From Rhodopseudomonas faecalis (GTDB lineage: Bacteria; Pseudomonadota; Alphaproteobacteria; Rhizobiales; Xanthobacteraceae): a stretch of DNA of 64,000 bases. Of this stretch, positions 46,858 through 56,316 are shown one piece after another (within the stretch, counting starts at the first letter, position 1; every line of letters begins with the position of its first letter). The position numbers and the translations under genes were made by a program. Under the pieces are notes generated by a model, which had not been told where the DNA came from, made no database searches, and worked only from the letters and a program-made list of their open reading frames with translations. The DNA lies in the NCBI RefSeq assembly GCF_003217325.1, contig NZ_QJTI01000004.1, positions 62,001 through 126,000 of the forward strand, written 5' to 3'.

Positions 46858-47232
46858 TCAGGGATCGCAGGCGCGCAGCACTGTGGTCGCAGCATCATGG
46901 CTGTCGCCCAAAATCGCAGACAGCGTCTGACATTGGCCATCCGCGCACAGCCGCCATTCGCCGGCCGCGCCGGAATCGGCGAGCACCAGCTCGCTCTGCG
47001 GCGGCCGCGTGATCTGCCATTGCAGCCAGCCATCGACCAGCCGCGCGTCCGGCGGCGGCTCCATGCCGGCACCGCTACCCTTGATGCGCGCCGCCACCAG
47101 CGTCAGCCCGTCGGGGCCGACGCGCCAGTCTTCCTGCCAAGCGGTCTTTTCGATCGAATGGGTCCAAAGCAGCGTGAACGCCGCCAGCGCCAGCGATTTG
47201 GTGACGCCGGCCGACAGCAGGCACAGGCTCAT
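46858..47232 (-). CDS. DUF1850 protein, 124 aa
   Basis: A short N-terminal hydrophobic segment (LLSAGVTKSLALAAFTLLW) is followed by HSIEKTAWQEDWRVGPDGLT, the DUF1850 signature, then ARIKGSGAGMEPPPDARLVD. This small family travels with TAXI-TRAP transporters. Its ATG overlaps the permease stop (ATGA), so it is the last gene of that operon. The role is unknown; it is probably an accessory of the transporter. Confidence 0.88.
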   Translation of the reverse strand: MSLCLLSAGVTKSLALAAFTLLWTHSIEKTAWQEDWRVGPDGLTLVAARIKGSGAGMEPPPDARLVDGWLQWQITRPPQSELVLADSGAAGEWRLCADGQCQTLSAILGDSHDAATTVLRACDP

Positions 47233-49409
47233 GTCGGCGCCGTGGTGATGCGGCCGCGGCGCAGCCACTGCCAGGCGATCGACACCGCGGCCAGCGCAAA
47301 GCCGACCATGTCGCTGTAGTGAAACTCGCCGAGCAGGCACAGCGCCGCCCCGAGCGCGAGCAACCGCTCGGCGACGGTCATGCGGCTGAACAGAAAACCG
47401 ATCGCCGCCATGCCGAGCAGAGCGATCGCCAGCAGCGCTTTCAGCGACGCATAGGCGACCGCACCATAGAAGCCGAGATGGGCCTGCATCGGGTCGCCGG
47501 GCTGCAACATCAAGGCCGGCGAATACACCGCGATGAACGGGATCACATAGCCCGCGAGCGCGATCCGCATCGCTTCCCAGCCGATCTTGTCGGGGTTCTC
47601 TTTGGCGATCGGCGCCGCTGCCAGCGCCGCCAGCGCCACCGGCGGCGACAGGTCGGCCATGATGCCGTAGTAGAACGCGAACATATGGCTGACGATCAGC
47701 GGCACGCCGAGCTTGGCCAGCGCGGGCGCGGCCAGCGCCGCGGTGATGATGTAGGTCGGAATGGTCGGGATGCCGGTGCCGAGCAGGATCGACAGCAGCA
47801 TGGTCATCACCAGCGCCAGAAACAGGCTGGTCTCGCCAAGGCCGATCACCCAGCTGCCGAAGATGGTGCCAATCCCGGTCTGGGTCATCATGCCGATGAT
47901 GGTGCCGACGATCGCGCAGGCCATGCCGACGGTGAGCGCCGATTTGGCACTCACTGCCAGCGAATCCCGGCAGGCGGCGAGCGTGTTGCGGCCGCCGCGG
48001 GTCAGCGCCGCCAGCGCGATCAAGGCCGCGACGATGCCGGCGACCGCGAATACGTTCAGCCCCTGGCGTGACACCGCGCCGGCAATCAGCGCCAGCCCGA
48101 CCCAGAACAGGATGCGCAGCACGTTGTTGGAAAAGCCGTGCACGATCGCGGCGCCGAGGATCAGCACCACGGTCAGCGACAGGCCGATCGTGCCGGCATA
48201 GAGCGGCGTAAAACCCTCGAACAGCATGAAGATCAGCGCCGCCAGCGGCAGGACCAGATACCAGCGGCTCGCCAGCGCCTTCCAGACGCTGGGCAGCGCG
48301 GAGCGCTGCATGCCGACCAGGCCGTGCTTGCCGGCTTCGAGATGCACCATCCAGAACGCCGAGGCGAAATACAAAAGCGCCGGGATCACCGCGGCTTTGA
48401 CGATCACCGCGTAATCGACGCCGAGCGTCTCGGCCATGATGAACGCCACCGCGCCCATCACCGGCGGCATGATCTGCCCGCCCATCGAGGCGGTGGCTTC
48501 AACGCCGGCGGCGAAGGCGCGGCGATAACCGAACTTGATCATCAGCGGAATGGTGAACTGGCCGACCGTGACCACATTGGCGACGCCGGAGCCGGAAATG
48601 GTGCCCATCATGCCCGAGGCGAACACCGCGACTTTGGCCGGGCCGCCGCGCGTGCCGCCGAACAGGCCAAGCGAGACGTCGGTGAACAATTGGATCATGC
48701 CGGCGCGTTCCAGGAACGAGCCGAACAGGATGAACAGGAAGATGTAGGTGGCCGACACATAGATCGGCACGCCGTAAAAGCCTTCGGTGCCGAACGACAG
48801 ATGGGTGATCACCTGATCGAAATCATAGCCGCGATGATTGAGCGGCGCCGGCAGATACTGGCCGAAGAACCAATAGAGCAGACAGACGCCGCACATCAGC
48901 GGCAGCGCCAACCCCATCAGGCGGCGCGTCCCTTCGAAGATCAGCAGCGCCAGCACGGTGCCGACCACCAGATCGGCATGGGTCGGATCGCCGTCGCGGG
49001 CGATCAGATCGGCATAGAAGATCCATTGGTACAGACCACAGCCGAAGCCGAGCGCGCCGATCAGCCACGCCACGATCCGGCCGGCCTTGGTTTTGGCGGT
49101 GAAATTGCCGATCAGCCCGAAGGTCAGCAGCAGCAGAAAGCCGACGTGCACGCCGCGCACCACCTGGCTCGGCAGCACGTTCCAGGCGGCGATCACCAGT
49201 TGAAACACCGCAAAGGCGATCGCGACCGCATAAGCGAGATGATCCCAGCCGCGCGGCCCAAAGCCATCGGGAAAGCCGTGCTCGAAATTGTCGAACTCGA
49301 CCTTGACCGGGGCGTGGTCCACCGTGGTGACGGGCTGCAACATCTGCATGGTGTTGATCGCACTGCTCAGTGGTTGTCGAACGGTCGCCAGTTTGATCCT
49401 GACGTGCAT
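47229..49409 (-). CDS. TAXI-type TRAP transporter fused permease, 726 aa
   Basis: A large membrane subunit with the 4-helix and 12-helix TRAP parts fused, about 16-18 helices. Diagnostic stretches are FGTEGFYGVPIYVSATYIFL, GGPAKVAVFASGMMGTISGS/GVANVVTVGQ, AGVEATASMGGQIMPPVMGA and LGTGIPTIPTYIITAALAAP. Such permeases use ion gradients to import organic acids. The start at 49409 is chosen because GGAGG lies 10 bases upstream; that sequence is the edge of a palindromic element (49416-49566) inserted between the TAXI gene and this one. Confidence 0.94.
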   Translation of the reverse strand: MHVRIKLATVRQPLSSAINTMQMLQPVTTVDHAPVKVEFDNFEHGFPDGFGPRGWDHLAYAVAIAFAVFQLVIAAWNVLPSQVVRGVHVGFLLLLTFGLIGNFTAKTKAGRIVAWLIGALGFGCGLYQWIFYADLIARDGDPTHADLVVGTVLALLIFEGTRRLMGLALPLMCGVCLLYWFFGQYLPAPLNHRGYDFDQVITHLSFGTEGFYGVPIYVSATYIFLFILFGSFLERAGMIQLFTDVSLGLFGGTRGGPAKVAVFASGMMGTISGSGVANVVTVGQFTIPLMIKFGYRRAFAAGVEATASMGGQIMPPVMGAVAFIMAETLGVDYAVIVKAAVIPALLYFASAFWMVHLEAGKHGLVGMQRSALPSVWKALASRWYLVLPLAALIFMLFEGFTPLYAGTIGLSLTVVLILGAAIVHGFSNNVLRILFWVGLALIAGAVSRQGLNVFAVAGIVAALIALAALTRGGRNTLAACRDSLAVSAKSALTVGMACAIVGTIIGMMTQTGIGTIFGSWVIGLGETSLFLALVMTMLLSILLGTGIPTIPTYIITAALAAPALAKLGVPLIVSHMFAFYYGIMADLSPPVALAALAAAPIAKENPDKIGWEAMRIALAGYVIPFIAVYSPALMLQPGDPMQAHLGFYGAVAYASLKALLAIALLGMAAIGFLFSRMTVAERLLALGAALCLLGEFHYSDMVGFALAAVSIAWQWLRRGRITTAPT

Positions 49410-49415
49410 CGAACG

Positions 49416-49566
49416 TATCCCTCCCCCTTGCGGGGAGGGCGGCCGAGCGAAGCGGAGGCCGGGGTGGGGGTCGCCGGGCACTGCCTTCAAAGCCGAAGCA
49501 GAGCCTCGTGTTCCCCCCACCCGGCCGGCCTGACGGCCGTCCACCCTCCCCACAAGGGGAGGGATA
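49416..49566. repeat. 151-bp palindromic element inside the TAXI-TRAP operon, copy 2
   Basis: Terminal inverted repeats of 11 bp, TATCCCTCCCC (49416-49426) and GGGGAGGGATA (49556-49566). The inner arms GGCCGAGCGAAGCGGAGGCC and GGGGTGGGGG match the copy at 33854-34028. It nearly fills the 163-base gap between the binding-protein stop and the permease start. Confidence 0.85.
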
Positions 49567-49572
49567 AGCGAA

Positions 49573-50520
49573 CTACTTCAGCACGCCCTTTTCCGTGTAG
49601 TAGCGCGCGGCGCCGGGATGCAGCGGCGCCGGGCTGCCAGCGGCCGCGTTTTCCAGCTTGATTTCGCGGCCGGCGGCGTGGGCGTTGGCCAGCTCCGGCA
49701 GGTTCTCGAAAATCAGCTTGGTCATCTGATAGGCGAGTTCATCGGACACCGCTGAACTGGTGACCAGATAATTGACCACCGCAGCGGTCGGGACGTCCTG
49801 GTCCTGGCCCTTATAGGTGCCCGCCGGAATGGTCGCCGCCACGAATGGCGGCCCGATCTTGTCGACCACCGCCTTCGGCACCGACACCACGGTGATCTCG
49901 CTCGAATTGCTGAGATCCTTCAGCGACGCGACGCCAAGGCCCGCCGATTGCAGCGTGGCACTGAGCTGCCGGTTCTTCATCAGATCGACGGATTCGGCGA
50001 ACGGCAGATATTCGACCTTGCCGATATCCTTGTAGTCCATGCCCGCCGCTTTCAGGATCGCGCGCGAATTCAGCTCGGTGCCGGATTTCGGCGCGCCGAC
50101 CGACAGGCTCTTGCCCTTGAGATCGGCCAGCGTCTTGATGCCGCTATCGGCGGTGGCCACGATCTGGATGTAGTTCGGATAGATCGCGGCGATCACCCGT
50201 AGCTTGTCGAGCTTGCTCTTAAAGCCGGCTTCCTCATCGCCTTCCCAGGCCGCCTTCAGGGAATCGCCGAGCGAGAACGCGATCTCGCCGCCGCCGCGCT
50301 GCAACAGCACCAGATTCTCGACCGAGGCCTTGGTGGCCTGCACCTGGGTTTTCACATTGGCGATCTTGTCGCCGTAGATTTTGCTGATGGCGACGCCGAG
50401 CGGATAGTAAACCCCAGACGTGCCGCCAGTGAGGACATTGATGAACTGCTGGGCCTGCGCCTGCGGCGCCGCCAGGACACACGCGGCCGCAAGCGCGGCC
50501 CCGATCAACCCGAACTTCAT
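49573..50520 (-). CDS. TAXI-family TRAP transporter solute-binding protein, 315 aa
   Basis: The periplasmic receptor of a TRAP transporter. The start at 50520 is set by GGAGAG 8 bases upstream; signal peptide MKFGLIGAALAAACVLAAPQ with cleavage near AQAQ. The mature protein begins FINVLTGGTSGVYYPLGVAI, the TAXI signature, and continues SVENLVLLQRGGGEIAFSLG and LSVGAPKSGTELNSRAILKA. The ligand is unknown; TAXI proteins are linked to glutamate/dicarboxylate-like substrates. First gene of the operon TAXI-permease-DUF1850. Confidence 0.94.
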   Translation of the reverse strand: MKFGLIGAALAAACVLAAPQAQAQQFINVLTGGTSGVYYPLGVAISKIYGDKIANVKTQVQATKASVENLVLLQRGGGEIAFSLGDSLKAAWEGDEEAGFKSKLDKLRVIAAIYPNYIQIVATADSGIKTLADLKGKSLSVGAPKSGTELNSRAILKAAGMDYKDIGKVEYLPFAESVDLMKNRQLSATLQSAGLGVASLKDLSNSSEITVVSVPKAVVDKIGPPFVAATIPAGTYKGQDQDVPTAAVVNYLVTSSAVSDELAYQMTKLIFENLPELANAHAAGREIKLENAAAGSPAPLHPGAARYYTEKGVLK

Positions 50521-50784
50521 GAGCATTTCTCTCCCATTTTCTTGAGGTAGAAACTGAACGGCGCGCCGCCCGCGGTCAACCCTCCAAATCGGGCAAGTGG
50601 TCACTGTCCAGGAACGCGCGGCACCGGCCATCGATCCTGGTAGGAGGTATTGCGGTCGCAGCGCGCGGTCGCCGAACTGATCCCCGCCCCGCCCTCGCCC
50701 TTGAGCTTGCGCGGCGATCGTGCTGCACTTGCCCGGCGTATCGCCGATACTTTGCGAGCAGACTGCAGCGCATAGGGGGTGAGC

Positions 50785-52839
50785 ATGACCAGGAAAGCGA
50801 ACGGATCGAAACAGACCGGCCGCAGCCGGTCACGCGCTACGCCCGCCGCGACGCCGCGGCAGACCGCCGAACAACGCAGCGCCGCGGCGCCCTCGCCTTT
50901 GCCAGCCGACGCCGCCCCGGACGCCAGTGCCGGCTTTGGCGTCATCCAGCTTGGCGGCCGTTCGTTCACCGCCAAAACGACGACGCTCGGCGAGCGCAAG
51001 CTCGACATCCTGCCCGACCTGCCCGATATCCGTGACCGCATCTACGCGCCGCATCTGCGGCCGCTACAGACCGCGATCTATCCGCGCATCGCCTTTCCAG
51101 TACGCGATCAGGGCGCCGACAGCAGCTGCACCGGCTATTCGCTGGCGCATGTCATCGACTATCTGCGGTTCCGCGACAGCGTGCCCGAGCGGCCGCAGCG
51201 TGTCAGCGCGCGCATGCTCTACGAGATGGCCAAGCGCAACGACGAGTGGGAAGGCAGCGCCTATCAGGGCTCCAGCCTGCGCGGCGCCATCAAGGGCCTG
51301 TTCCGCAACGGCGTGTGCAGCGAGACGACCGCGCCGGACGGCGCGCAGGAGACGCCATGGGCGCTGACCTATGACATGGCCAAGGAAGCGCGCGACACCC
51401 GGCTCGGCGCCTATTTCCGGCTGCAGCCGGACATCAGCGACTATCACTGCGCGCTCAACGATGTCGGCGTAATCTACGCTTCGGCGCAGATCCATAGCCA
51501 CTGGCAGACGCTGCAAGACGGCCAGCGCATCGAGCCGGGCGGCACCCCGGCCGGCGGCCATGCCTTCGCGATCGTCGGCTATGACGCCGAAGGATTTTGG
51601 GTGCTCAATTCCTGGGGCCCGGAATGGGGCCAGAACGGCGTCGCCCATTGGCACTACACCGATTGGGCGGCGACCATCATGGACGCCTGGGTGCTGCAGC
51701 TCGGCGTGCCGGCACCGACGGCGTTCCGCGCCATTCCAGGCGCCAGCATCGCCAGCAGTGCCGAAGGCCTGTTCAGCCGCGATCCGGAGCGCAGCGATAT
51801 CATCGGCCATTTCATCAATATCGATGACGGCCGGCTGGTGACCGACGGCAAATACGGCTCGCCGACCAGCACCGAGATGCAGGAGACCGTGGAGCGGCTG
51901 ACGCTGCCGTCAGCCAATAGCGGCCGAGGCTATGATCATCTGGTGATCTACGCCCATGGCGGGCTGAACTCGCTGGTCGATGAAGCCAAGCGCATCGCCA
52001 CCTGGACCCGGCACAACATCTTTGCGCGCAACAAACTGTACAATTTCCATCTGATGTGGGGCTCGGGCCTGATTGACGAGGTGTTCGGCAAAATCTCGCA
52101 GTCGCATGTTGCCGGCAAGGTCGCGGGCGGGCTGTTCGACTGGTTGTTCGAAGCCGGCCCCGGCAAGGAAATCGGCAGTCACGCTTGGCGCAACATGAAG
52201 CAGGACGCCGCGGTGTCGTTCGACAGCTCGGTCGATTATGACGGCGGCTTCCGCGGCCTAAACCCGCTGCTGGCCGGGCTCGACGCCGCCAAGGATCACC
52301 GCCCGGTGCTGCATCTGGTCGGCCACAGCGCCGGCGCGATCATGCTCGGTCGGCTGCTGGCCGCGCTTGGCCGCTTCAAGATCAAGAACCTCAAGCTCGG
52401 CAGCATCCATCTGATGGCGCCGGCCTGCACGGTCGATTTCTTCAACCAGCATTACGCGCCCTACCTCACCGGCAAAGGCGCGCTGCCGCTGCAGGACAAG
52501 CTCTATCTCTATGCCCTGACCGACGCCCAGGAACTGGCCGACACGGTCTCGACCAACATTCCGGTGCTGCCGTCTTATTCGCGCTCGCTGCTGTATCTGG
52601 TGTCGCGCGGCTTTGAGGACCCGGTGCCGATGCCGATCGCCGGCATGGCAAAATACCACGGCGGGCTGCCGTCCTCGGCCAAGCTGAAGATCAGCTATTC
52701 GGGCGCGGGCGGCGACAGCCAATCGACCAGCCATGGCGGCTTTGACAACGACGCCGCGACCCTGACCACCATCATGAACCGGATCGCCGGAAAACCCGTG
52801 CCGCTGCCGCCGAGGCCCAATGAACTGACCGGCTACTAA
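50785..52839 (+). CDS. Papain-like (C1) cysteine protease fused to an alpha/beta-hydrolase, 684 aa
   Basis: Two enzyme domains in one chain. Residues about 75-310 are a C1 peptidase: Gln109 and Cys115 in RDQGADSSCTGYS, His259 in PAGGHAFAIVGYD, Asn275 in WVLNSWGPEWG; the preceding LPDLPDIRDRIYAP is typical of bacterial C1 proteins. Residues about 380-620 are a serine hydrolase: HLVIYAHGGLNS (oxyanion) and LHLVGHSAGAIML (nucleophile Ser515); SIHLMAPACTVDF follows. The first 55 residues are basic and disordered, with no signal peptide. ATG at 50785 follows GGGGG. The fusion is unusual and its role unknown; a processing enzyme or an effector is possible. Confidence 0.88.
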   Translation: MTRKANGSKQTGRSRSRATPAATPRQTAEQRSAAAPSPLPADAAPDASAGFGVIQLGGRSFTAKTTTLGERKLDILPDLPDIRDRIYAPHLRPLQTAIYPRIAFPVRDQGADSSCTGYSLAHVIDYLRFRDSVPERPQRVSARMLYEMAKRNDEWEGSAYQGSSLRGAIKGLFRNGVCSETTAPDGAQETPWALTYDMAKEARDTRLGAYFRLQPDISDYHCALNDVGVIYASAQIHSHWQTLQDGQRIEPGGTPAGGHAFAIVGYDAEGFWVLNSWGPEWGQNGVAHWHYTDWAATIMDAWVLQLGVPAPTAFRAIPGASIASSAEGLFSRDPERSDIIGHFINIDDGRLVTDGKYGSPTSTEMQETVERLTLPSANSGRGYDHLVIYAHGGLNSLVDEAKRIATWTRHNIFARNKLYNFHLMWGSGLIDEVFGKISQSHVAGKVAGGLFDWLFEAGPGKEIGSHAWRNMKQDAAVSFDSSVDYDGGFRGLNPLLAGLDAAKDHRPVLHLVGHSAGAIMLGRLLAALGRFKIKNLKLGSIHLMAPACTVDFFNQHYAPYLTGKGALPLQDKLYLYALTDAQELADTVSTNIPVLPSYSRSLLYLVSRGFEDPVPMPIAGMAKYHGGLPSSAKLKISYSGAGGDSQSTSHGGFDNDAATLTTIMNRIAGKPVPLPPRPNELTGY

Positions 52840-53327
52840 TTTTGGTCGAAGGTCATATCCAGACAACGGTTGATGTCTGGACCAAGCCCAGGATTGATGG
52901 TGATGCAGCCGCGCAGCTTCTGCGTGGTGGTGTCGCTGGCCCAAATCGCGTAGCCGCCGGTGCCGAAGAACGAGTTGGTGTTCGGCGGTTCGGTTTCCAT
53001 CGCGTCAAAGGAATAGTTCGAATCCGTCTCAAAGATGCGGGCTTTCTTGGCGCAGCCGCCATCGGTCTGGACGTTGATGATTTCCTTGTTGTCGCGCGTC
53101 ACCGACATGCTGACCTGGCAGCGGAAATACTCGGAGGTGCGGGCATTAAAGAGATAGGCGTAGGACCGGCAGGTGGCCGTATTGAGCTTGCCCGGGCTAA
53201 AACCGCGGCTGCAGGCGATGCGCTGATTGCTGACCAGCTTGAACTCGTCGGCCACCGCGGCCCCGGCCGGCAGCACCAGCACGGCGGCGACCACACTGCG
53301 CTTCACGATCTGACTCATTGGCATCAT
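52836..53327 (-). CDS. Secreted cysteine-containing protein, 163 aa
   Basis: The start at 53327 follows AAGGGAA with a spacing of 7. Signal peptide residues 1-26 (VAAVLVLPAGAAVADE). The mature protein has six Cys (IACSRG, TCRSYAY, FRCQVS, GGCAKKA, RGCITI, NRCLDM), which suits three disulfides in the periplasm. No family was recognised. Its 3' end overlaps the 3' end of the protease-hydrolase gene by 4 bases, tail to tail, so the two genes may restrain each other's transcription. Confidence 0.78.
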   Translation of the reverse strand: MMPMSQIVKRSVVAAVLVLPAGAAVADEFKLVSNQRIACSRGFSPGKLNTATCRSYAYLFNARTSEYFRCQVSMSVTRDNKEIINVQTDGGCAKKARIFETDSNYSFDAMETEPPNTNSFFGTGGYAIWASDTTTQKLRGCITINPGLGPDINRCLDMTFDQN

Positions 53328-53570
53328 CGCTGCATTCCCTTGCGGATTACATCCATCACCAAATCGTCCCGAAGGTGGGACCGCCCGTTCCGGCTGTCAA
53401 ACCGCCTCGGGTTGGTTCGAGCCTTTGAGCCGGGCGTCATCACAAGACCGATTCGAGGCCAAGGTCATTGACGCGCAACTACGTTCGCGGTCTGTTCGTC
53501 GACGAATTGGTAGGATTTTTATCGACCGTGGAATTGGTAACAATCACGGGTGAGAGCAAGGAGGTGCGAC

Positions 53571-53876
53571 ATGAAAACCAGCATGTGCGGATTGATGGCC
53601 GCTGCTTTGTTGAGCCTCACCCCCGCTGCCGCGCTCGCGGAGCCGGAGCCTGCGATGTCCTGGGAGCTGTCGCCCGACATCGCTTACGTGTACGGCAATG
53701 ACGGCAAGACGCTGTCCTATCGCCTGGGCACCAACAACGCCAAGGATCTGCTCAAGGGCGCCAAGCGGGTGCCGAAGGGCACGCTGTTCTTCCTGGGCAC
53801 CAACGGCCAGCTCTATATGCGCACCGGGCCGTATCTCGAAGCTGACGGCAGCTTCAAATTCGGCTCGGGGTCGTAG
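53571..53876 (+). CDS. Small secreted protein, 101 aa
   Basis: ATG at 53571 follows AAGGAGG with a spacing of 6, among the strongest sites in the window. Signal peptide residues 1-23 (MCGLMAAALLSLTPAAALAE). The mature part is WELSPDIAYVYGNDGKTLSY, KDLLKGAKRVPKGTLFFLGT and GQLYMRTGPYLEADGSFKFG, a beta-rich, tyrosine-rich small domain. No known family is claimed; similar short periplasmic proteins occur in Bradyrhizobium. Single gene. Confidence 0.75.
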   Translation: MKTSMCGLMAAALLSLTPAAALAEPEPAMSWELSPDIAYVYGNDGKTLSYRLGTNNAKDLLKGAKRVPKGTLFFLGTNGQLYMRTGPYLEADGSFKFGSGS

Positions 53877-53933
53877 TACCATCGGGTCGTATCAATGACC
53901 GGACCGCGCGGCGTAACCTCGTGGCGCATATGA

Positions 53934-53967
53934 CAATGGCGGTTCTGACCGATCAGAACCGCCATTG
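53934..53967. terminator. Bidirectional hairpin between the small secreted gene and shc
   Basis: A perfect 15-bp stem, CAATGGCGGTTCTGA (53934-53948) and TCAGAACCGCCATTG (53953-53967), with loop CCGA, between two convergent genes. There is no U-run of note, so it may end transcripts by hairpin strength or protect their 3' ends. Confidence 0.6.
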
Positions 53968-53993
53968 ATTGTGTCGTGCGCAGGTCAGCTTGA

Positions 53994-56063
53994 TTAGCGC
54001 GTCGCCGCCGCTTCCTTGGCCAGCATCGCCTTCATGCGGCCGAGTGCGGTCAAGGGGAAGTAGTGCCGATACATGTCGTAGCGCAGCATGAAGGAGCGCG
54101 ACAGCTCCGGCCCCTGCATCAGCCGCTTCGACAACAACGGATCGTTGAGCTTGATGGTCTGGCCGACGCCATAGCCCGGGAAGCCGGTGCCGGTGAATTC
54201 CGGCTCGACCCAGGTGCCGAGCCGCTGGTTGTCGATCAGGAACAGACAGCCGCGCTCGATCGCGTCGCGATCCTTCGGGCGGTTCGCCGCGAGCAGTGCC
54301 ATCACCGCCCACGCGGTCTGCGACGCGGTGGCGACGCCGCGGCCGGCCGCGCTCGGGTCCATATAGGACGAACAGCTCTCGCCCCAGCCGCCACTATCCT
54401 GCTGCTGCGCCACCAGCCAGTCGCAAGCCCGGCCGATATAGGGCTGGCTCATGTCTTCGCCGATCGCGGCCAGCGCCGGCAACACCGCGCCGGTGCCGTA
54501 GAGGTAATTGACGCCCCAACGGCCGAACCACGGACCGTTCGGCTCCTGCTCGCGCTTCAGATAGGCGACCGCGCGCGCCATGGACGGATGACGGCGATCG
54601 ATGCCCAGCTTGCAGAACGCTTCGATGACATGCGCGGTGACGTCGGCCGACGGCGGATCGAGCGCCTCGCCGAAGTCGCAGAACGGAATCTTGGCGAGCA
54701 GCTTCTGGTTGTTGTCCTTGTCGAACGCGCCCCAGCCGCCGCCCTTGCACTGCATGCCGATCAGCCAATCGACACCGAGCTGAATGGCTTCCTCGATGCC
54801 TTCGGCCTGCCATTTCGGATCGTTGCGGAACGGCGCCAGCGCCATCAGCGCCACCGCGGTATCGTCGGTATCGGGATAGAAGTTGTTGGCGTATTCGAAC
54901 GCCCAGCCGCCCGGCTTGACGTTCGGCAACTTGACCGACCAGTCGCCCGGCACCCGCACCTGACGCTGCAGCACCCAGCGCACCGAGCGCTCGACCTCTT
55001 CCGGATGCTGGCCGCGCATCTCGGCGTCTTCCAGCGACATCAGCGACAAAAGGGTGTCCCAGACCGGGCTGTTGGTGGCCTGCAGGAACGAGGCGTCGCC
55101 GACATCGACGCGCCAACCCGGATCGTTCATGCAGTCGAGCGCCTTGGCCACCACCGGATGGTTGAGGGCATAGCCCTCGCAATGCAGCGCCATGATGCCG
55201 TAGATCCACGGCGGTTGAATGCCGCCCCAGGCGCCGTCGGCGTCCTGGTGGCGGATAATCCATTCCAGCACGTGGTTGAGCGCCGCGCGGCGCATCAGGC
55301 CATGACGGCCGCGCTTGGCGCCCCAGGTCTGCAGCGAATGCAAAATGGTGTCGACCTTGCGGAAGAACGCATCCCACACGCCGGCGCCGAGCCGCTCCGG
55401 CAGATCGTAGTTGAAGTTGTCGCGCCCTTCCGGGAACAGCGCGTCCAAGCGGTTTTCCGGCGGCAGCGCGCGGCTCGGCCGATGCGCCGACAGAATGGCG
55501 ATCGGCATCAGCGTGGCGCGCGCCCATTGCGCAAAATTGTAGATCGACAGCGGAAACCAGGTCGGCAGCCAGATCACTTCCGGCGGAATGTTCGGCGTCT
55601 TATCCCACGGCCATTCGCCGATCACCGCCAGCCAGTAGCGGGTGAACACGCGGATATTGCGCAGCCCGCCCTTGGCGAGAATCCATTCGCGCGCCTTGCG
55701 CAGCGCCGGCTCGTCGTCGCGATGGCCGAGCGAACGCAGCGCGGCATAGGCTTCCACTGTGGCGTTGATGTCGCCGTTCGGCGCGCCGTGAAACACGTGC
55801 CAGGCGCCATCGGGACGCTGGGTATCAAGCAGCGCCTGACCGAGCCGCACGCGCAGCGGATGATCTTCCAGACCGATGAACCACAAGGCCAGGCACCATT
55901 GTGCCTCCATGCAGGCGTTGGACTCAGAGCGTCCGACCCAGTGACCATCCGGCTTCTGCTGGCTCATCAGCCATTCCGTCGCCTGCTGGATGGTCGCTTG
56001 CAGCGCGCCGTCCATATTGCAGGAGGCGCCTGCCCGCTGTGCCATAGTTGAATGCGTCGTCAT
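53994..56063 (-). CDS. shc: Squalene-hopene cyclase, 689 aa
   Basis: Folds squalene into hopene and diplopterol, the base of hopanoid membrane lipids. The catalytic motif DTDDTA is at 398-403 (Asp400 as the proton donor). Several QW repeats are visible (QKPDGHWVGR, QRPDGAWHVF, QDADGAWGGI, QCKGGGWGAF, QDSGGWGESC). C-terminal GTGFPGYGVGQTIKL matches too. It is a class of peripheral membrane enzyme. No hpn genes are adjacent in the window; squalene synthesis genes must be elsewhere. Confidence 0.97.
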   Translation of the reverse strand: MTTHSTMAQRAGASCNMDGALQATIQQATEWLMSQQKPDGHWVGRSESNACMEAQWCLALWFIGLEDHPLRVRLGQALLDTQRPDGAWHVFHGAPNGDINATVEAYAALRSLGHRDDEPALRKAREWILAKGGLRNIRVFTRYWLAVIGEWPWDKTPNIPPEVIWLPTWFPLSIYNFAQWARATLMPIAILSAHRPSRALPPENRLDALFPEGRDNFNYDLPERLGAGVWDAFFRKVDTILHSLQTWGAKRGRHGLMRRAALNHVLEWIIRHQDADGAWGGIQPPWIYGIMALHCEGYALNHPVVAKALDCMNDPGWRVDVGDASFLQATNSPVWDTLLSLMSLEDAEMRGQHPEEVERSVRWVLQRQVRVPGDWSVKLPNVKPGGWAFEYANNFYPDTDDTAVALMALAPFRNDPKWQAEGIEEAIQLGVDWLIGMQCKGGGWGAFDKDNNQKLLAKIPFCDFGEALDPPSADVTAHVIEAFCKLGIDRRHPSMARAVAYLKREQEPNGPWFGRWGVNYLYGTGAVLPALAAIGEDMSQPYIGRACDWLVAQQQDSGGWGESCSSYMDPSAAGRGVATASQTAWAVMALLAANRPKDRDAIERGCLFLIDNQRLGTWVEPEFTGTGFPGYGVGQTIKLNDPLLSKRLMQGPELSRSFMLRYDMYRHYFPLTALGRMKAMLAKEAAATR

Positions 56064-56316
56064 TCCAGGATCTCAGCAACGTTCAATCTGGTGGAGGGGG
56101 TTCCCCGCAGGGCCGCGGCTTACGCCTGAACCAGCGGCTCAGACCAAGACCGAGTGAATTGCACCCGGCCAACGCCAAGGTTGGCACATGGGCATAACTG
56201 AACCCGCCGCCAGCAGGCCGAGCGGGATCAGCGGCTCGTACTACAGAACGAACAGCACGTCAAAGCGCAGCTTCCATGCATCCGCGCGGCGAGCCGCGAC
56301 ATAAATGCGCGACGGT

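Noticed and set aside
54063-56051. 662-residue open frame opposite shc
   Set aside because: Shadow; the minus strand encodes the complete cyclase with all motifs.
56170-56190. Sigma-54 promoter (TGGCAC)
   Set aside because: The -12 TTGC element is missing at the right spacing.
56064-56316. Decayed gene upstream of shc
   Set aside because: Minus-strand fragments such as YEPLIPLGLLAAG look protein-like but are interrupted by stops and too short to assign.
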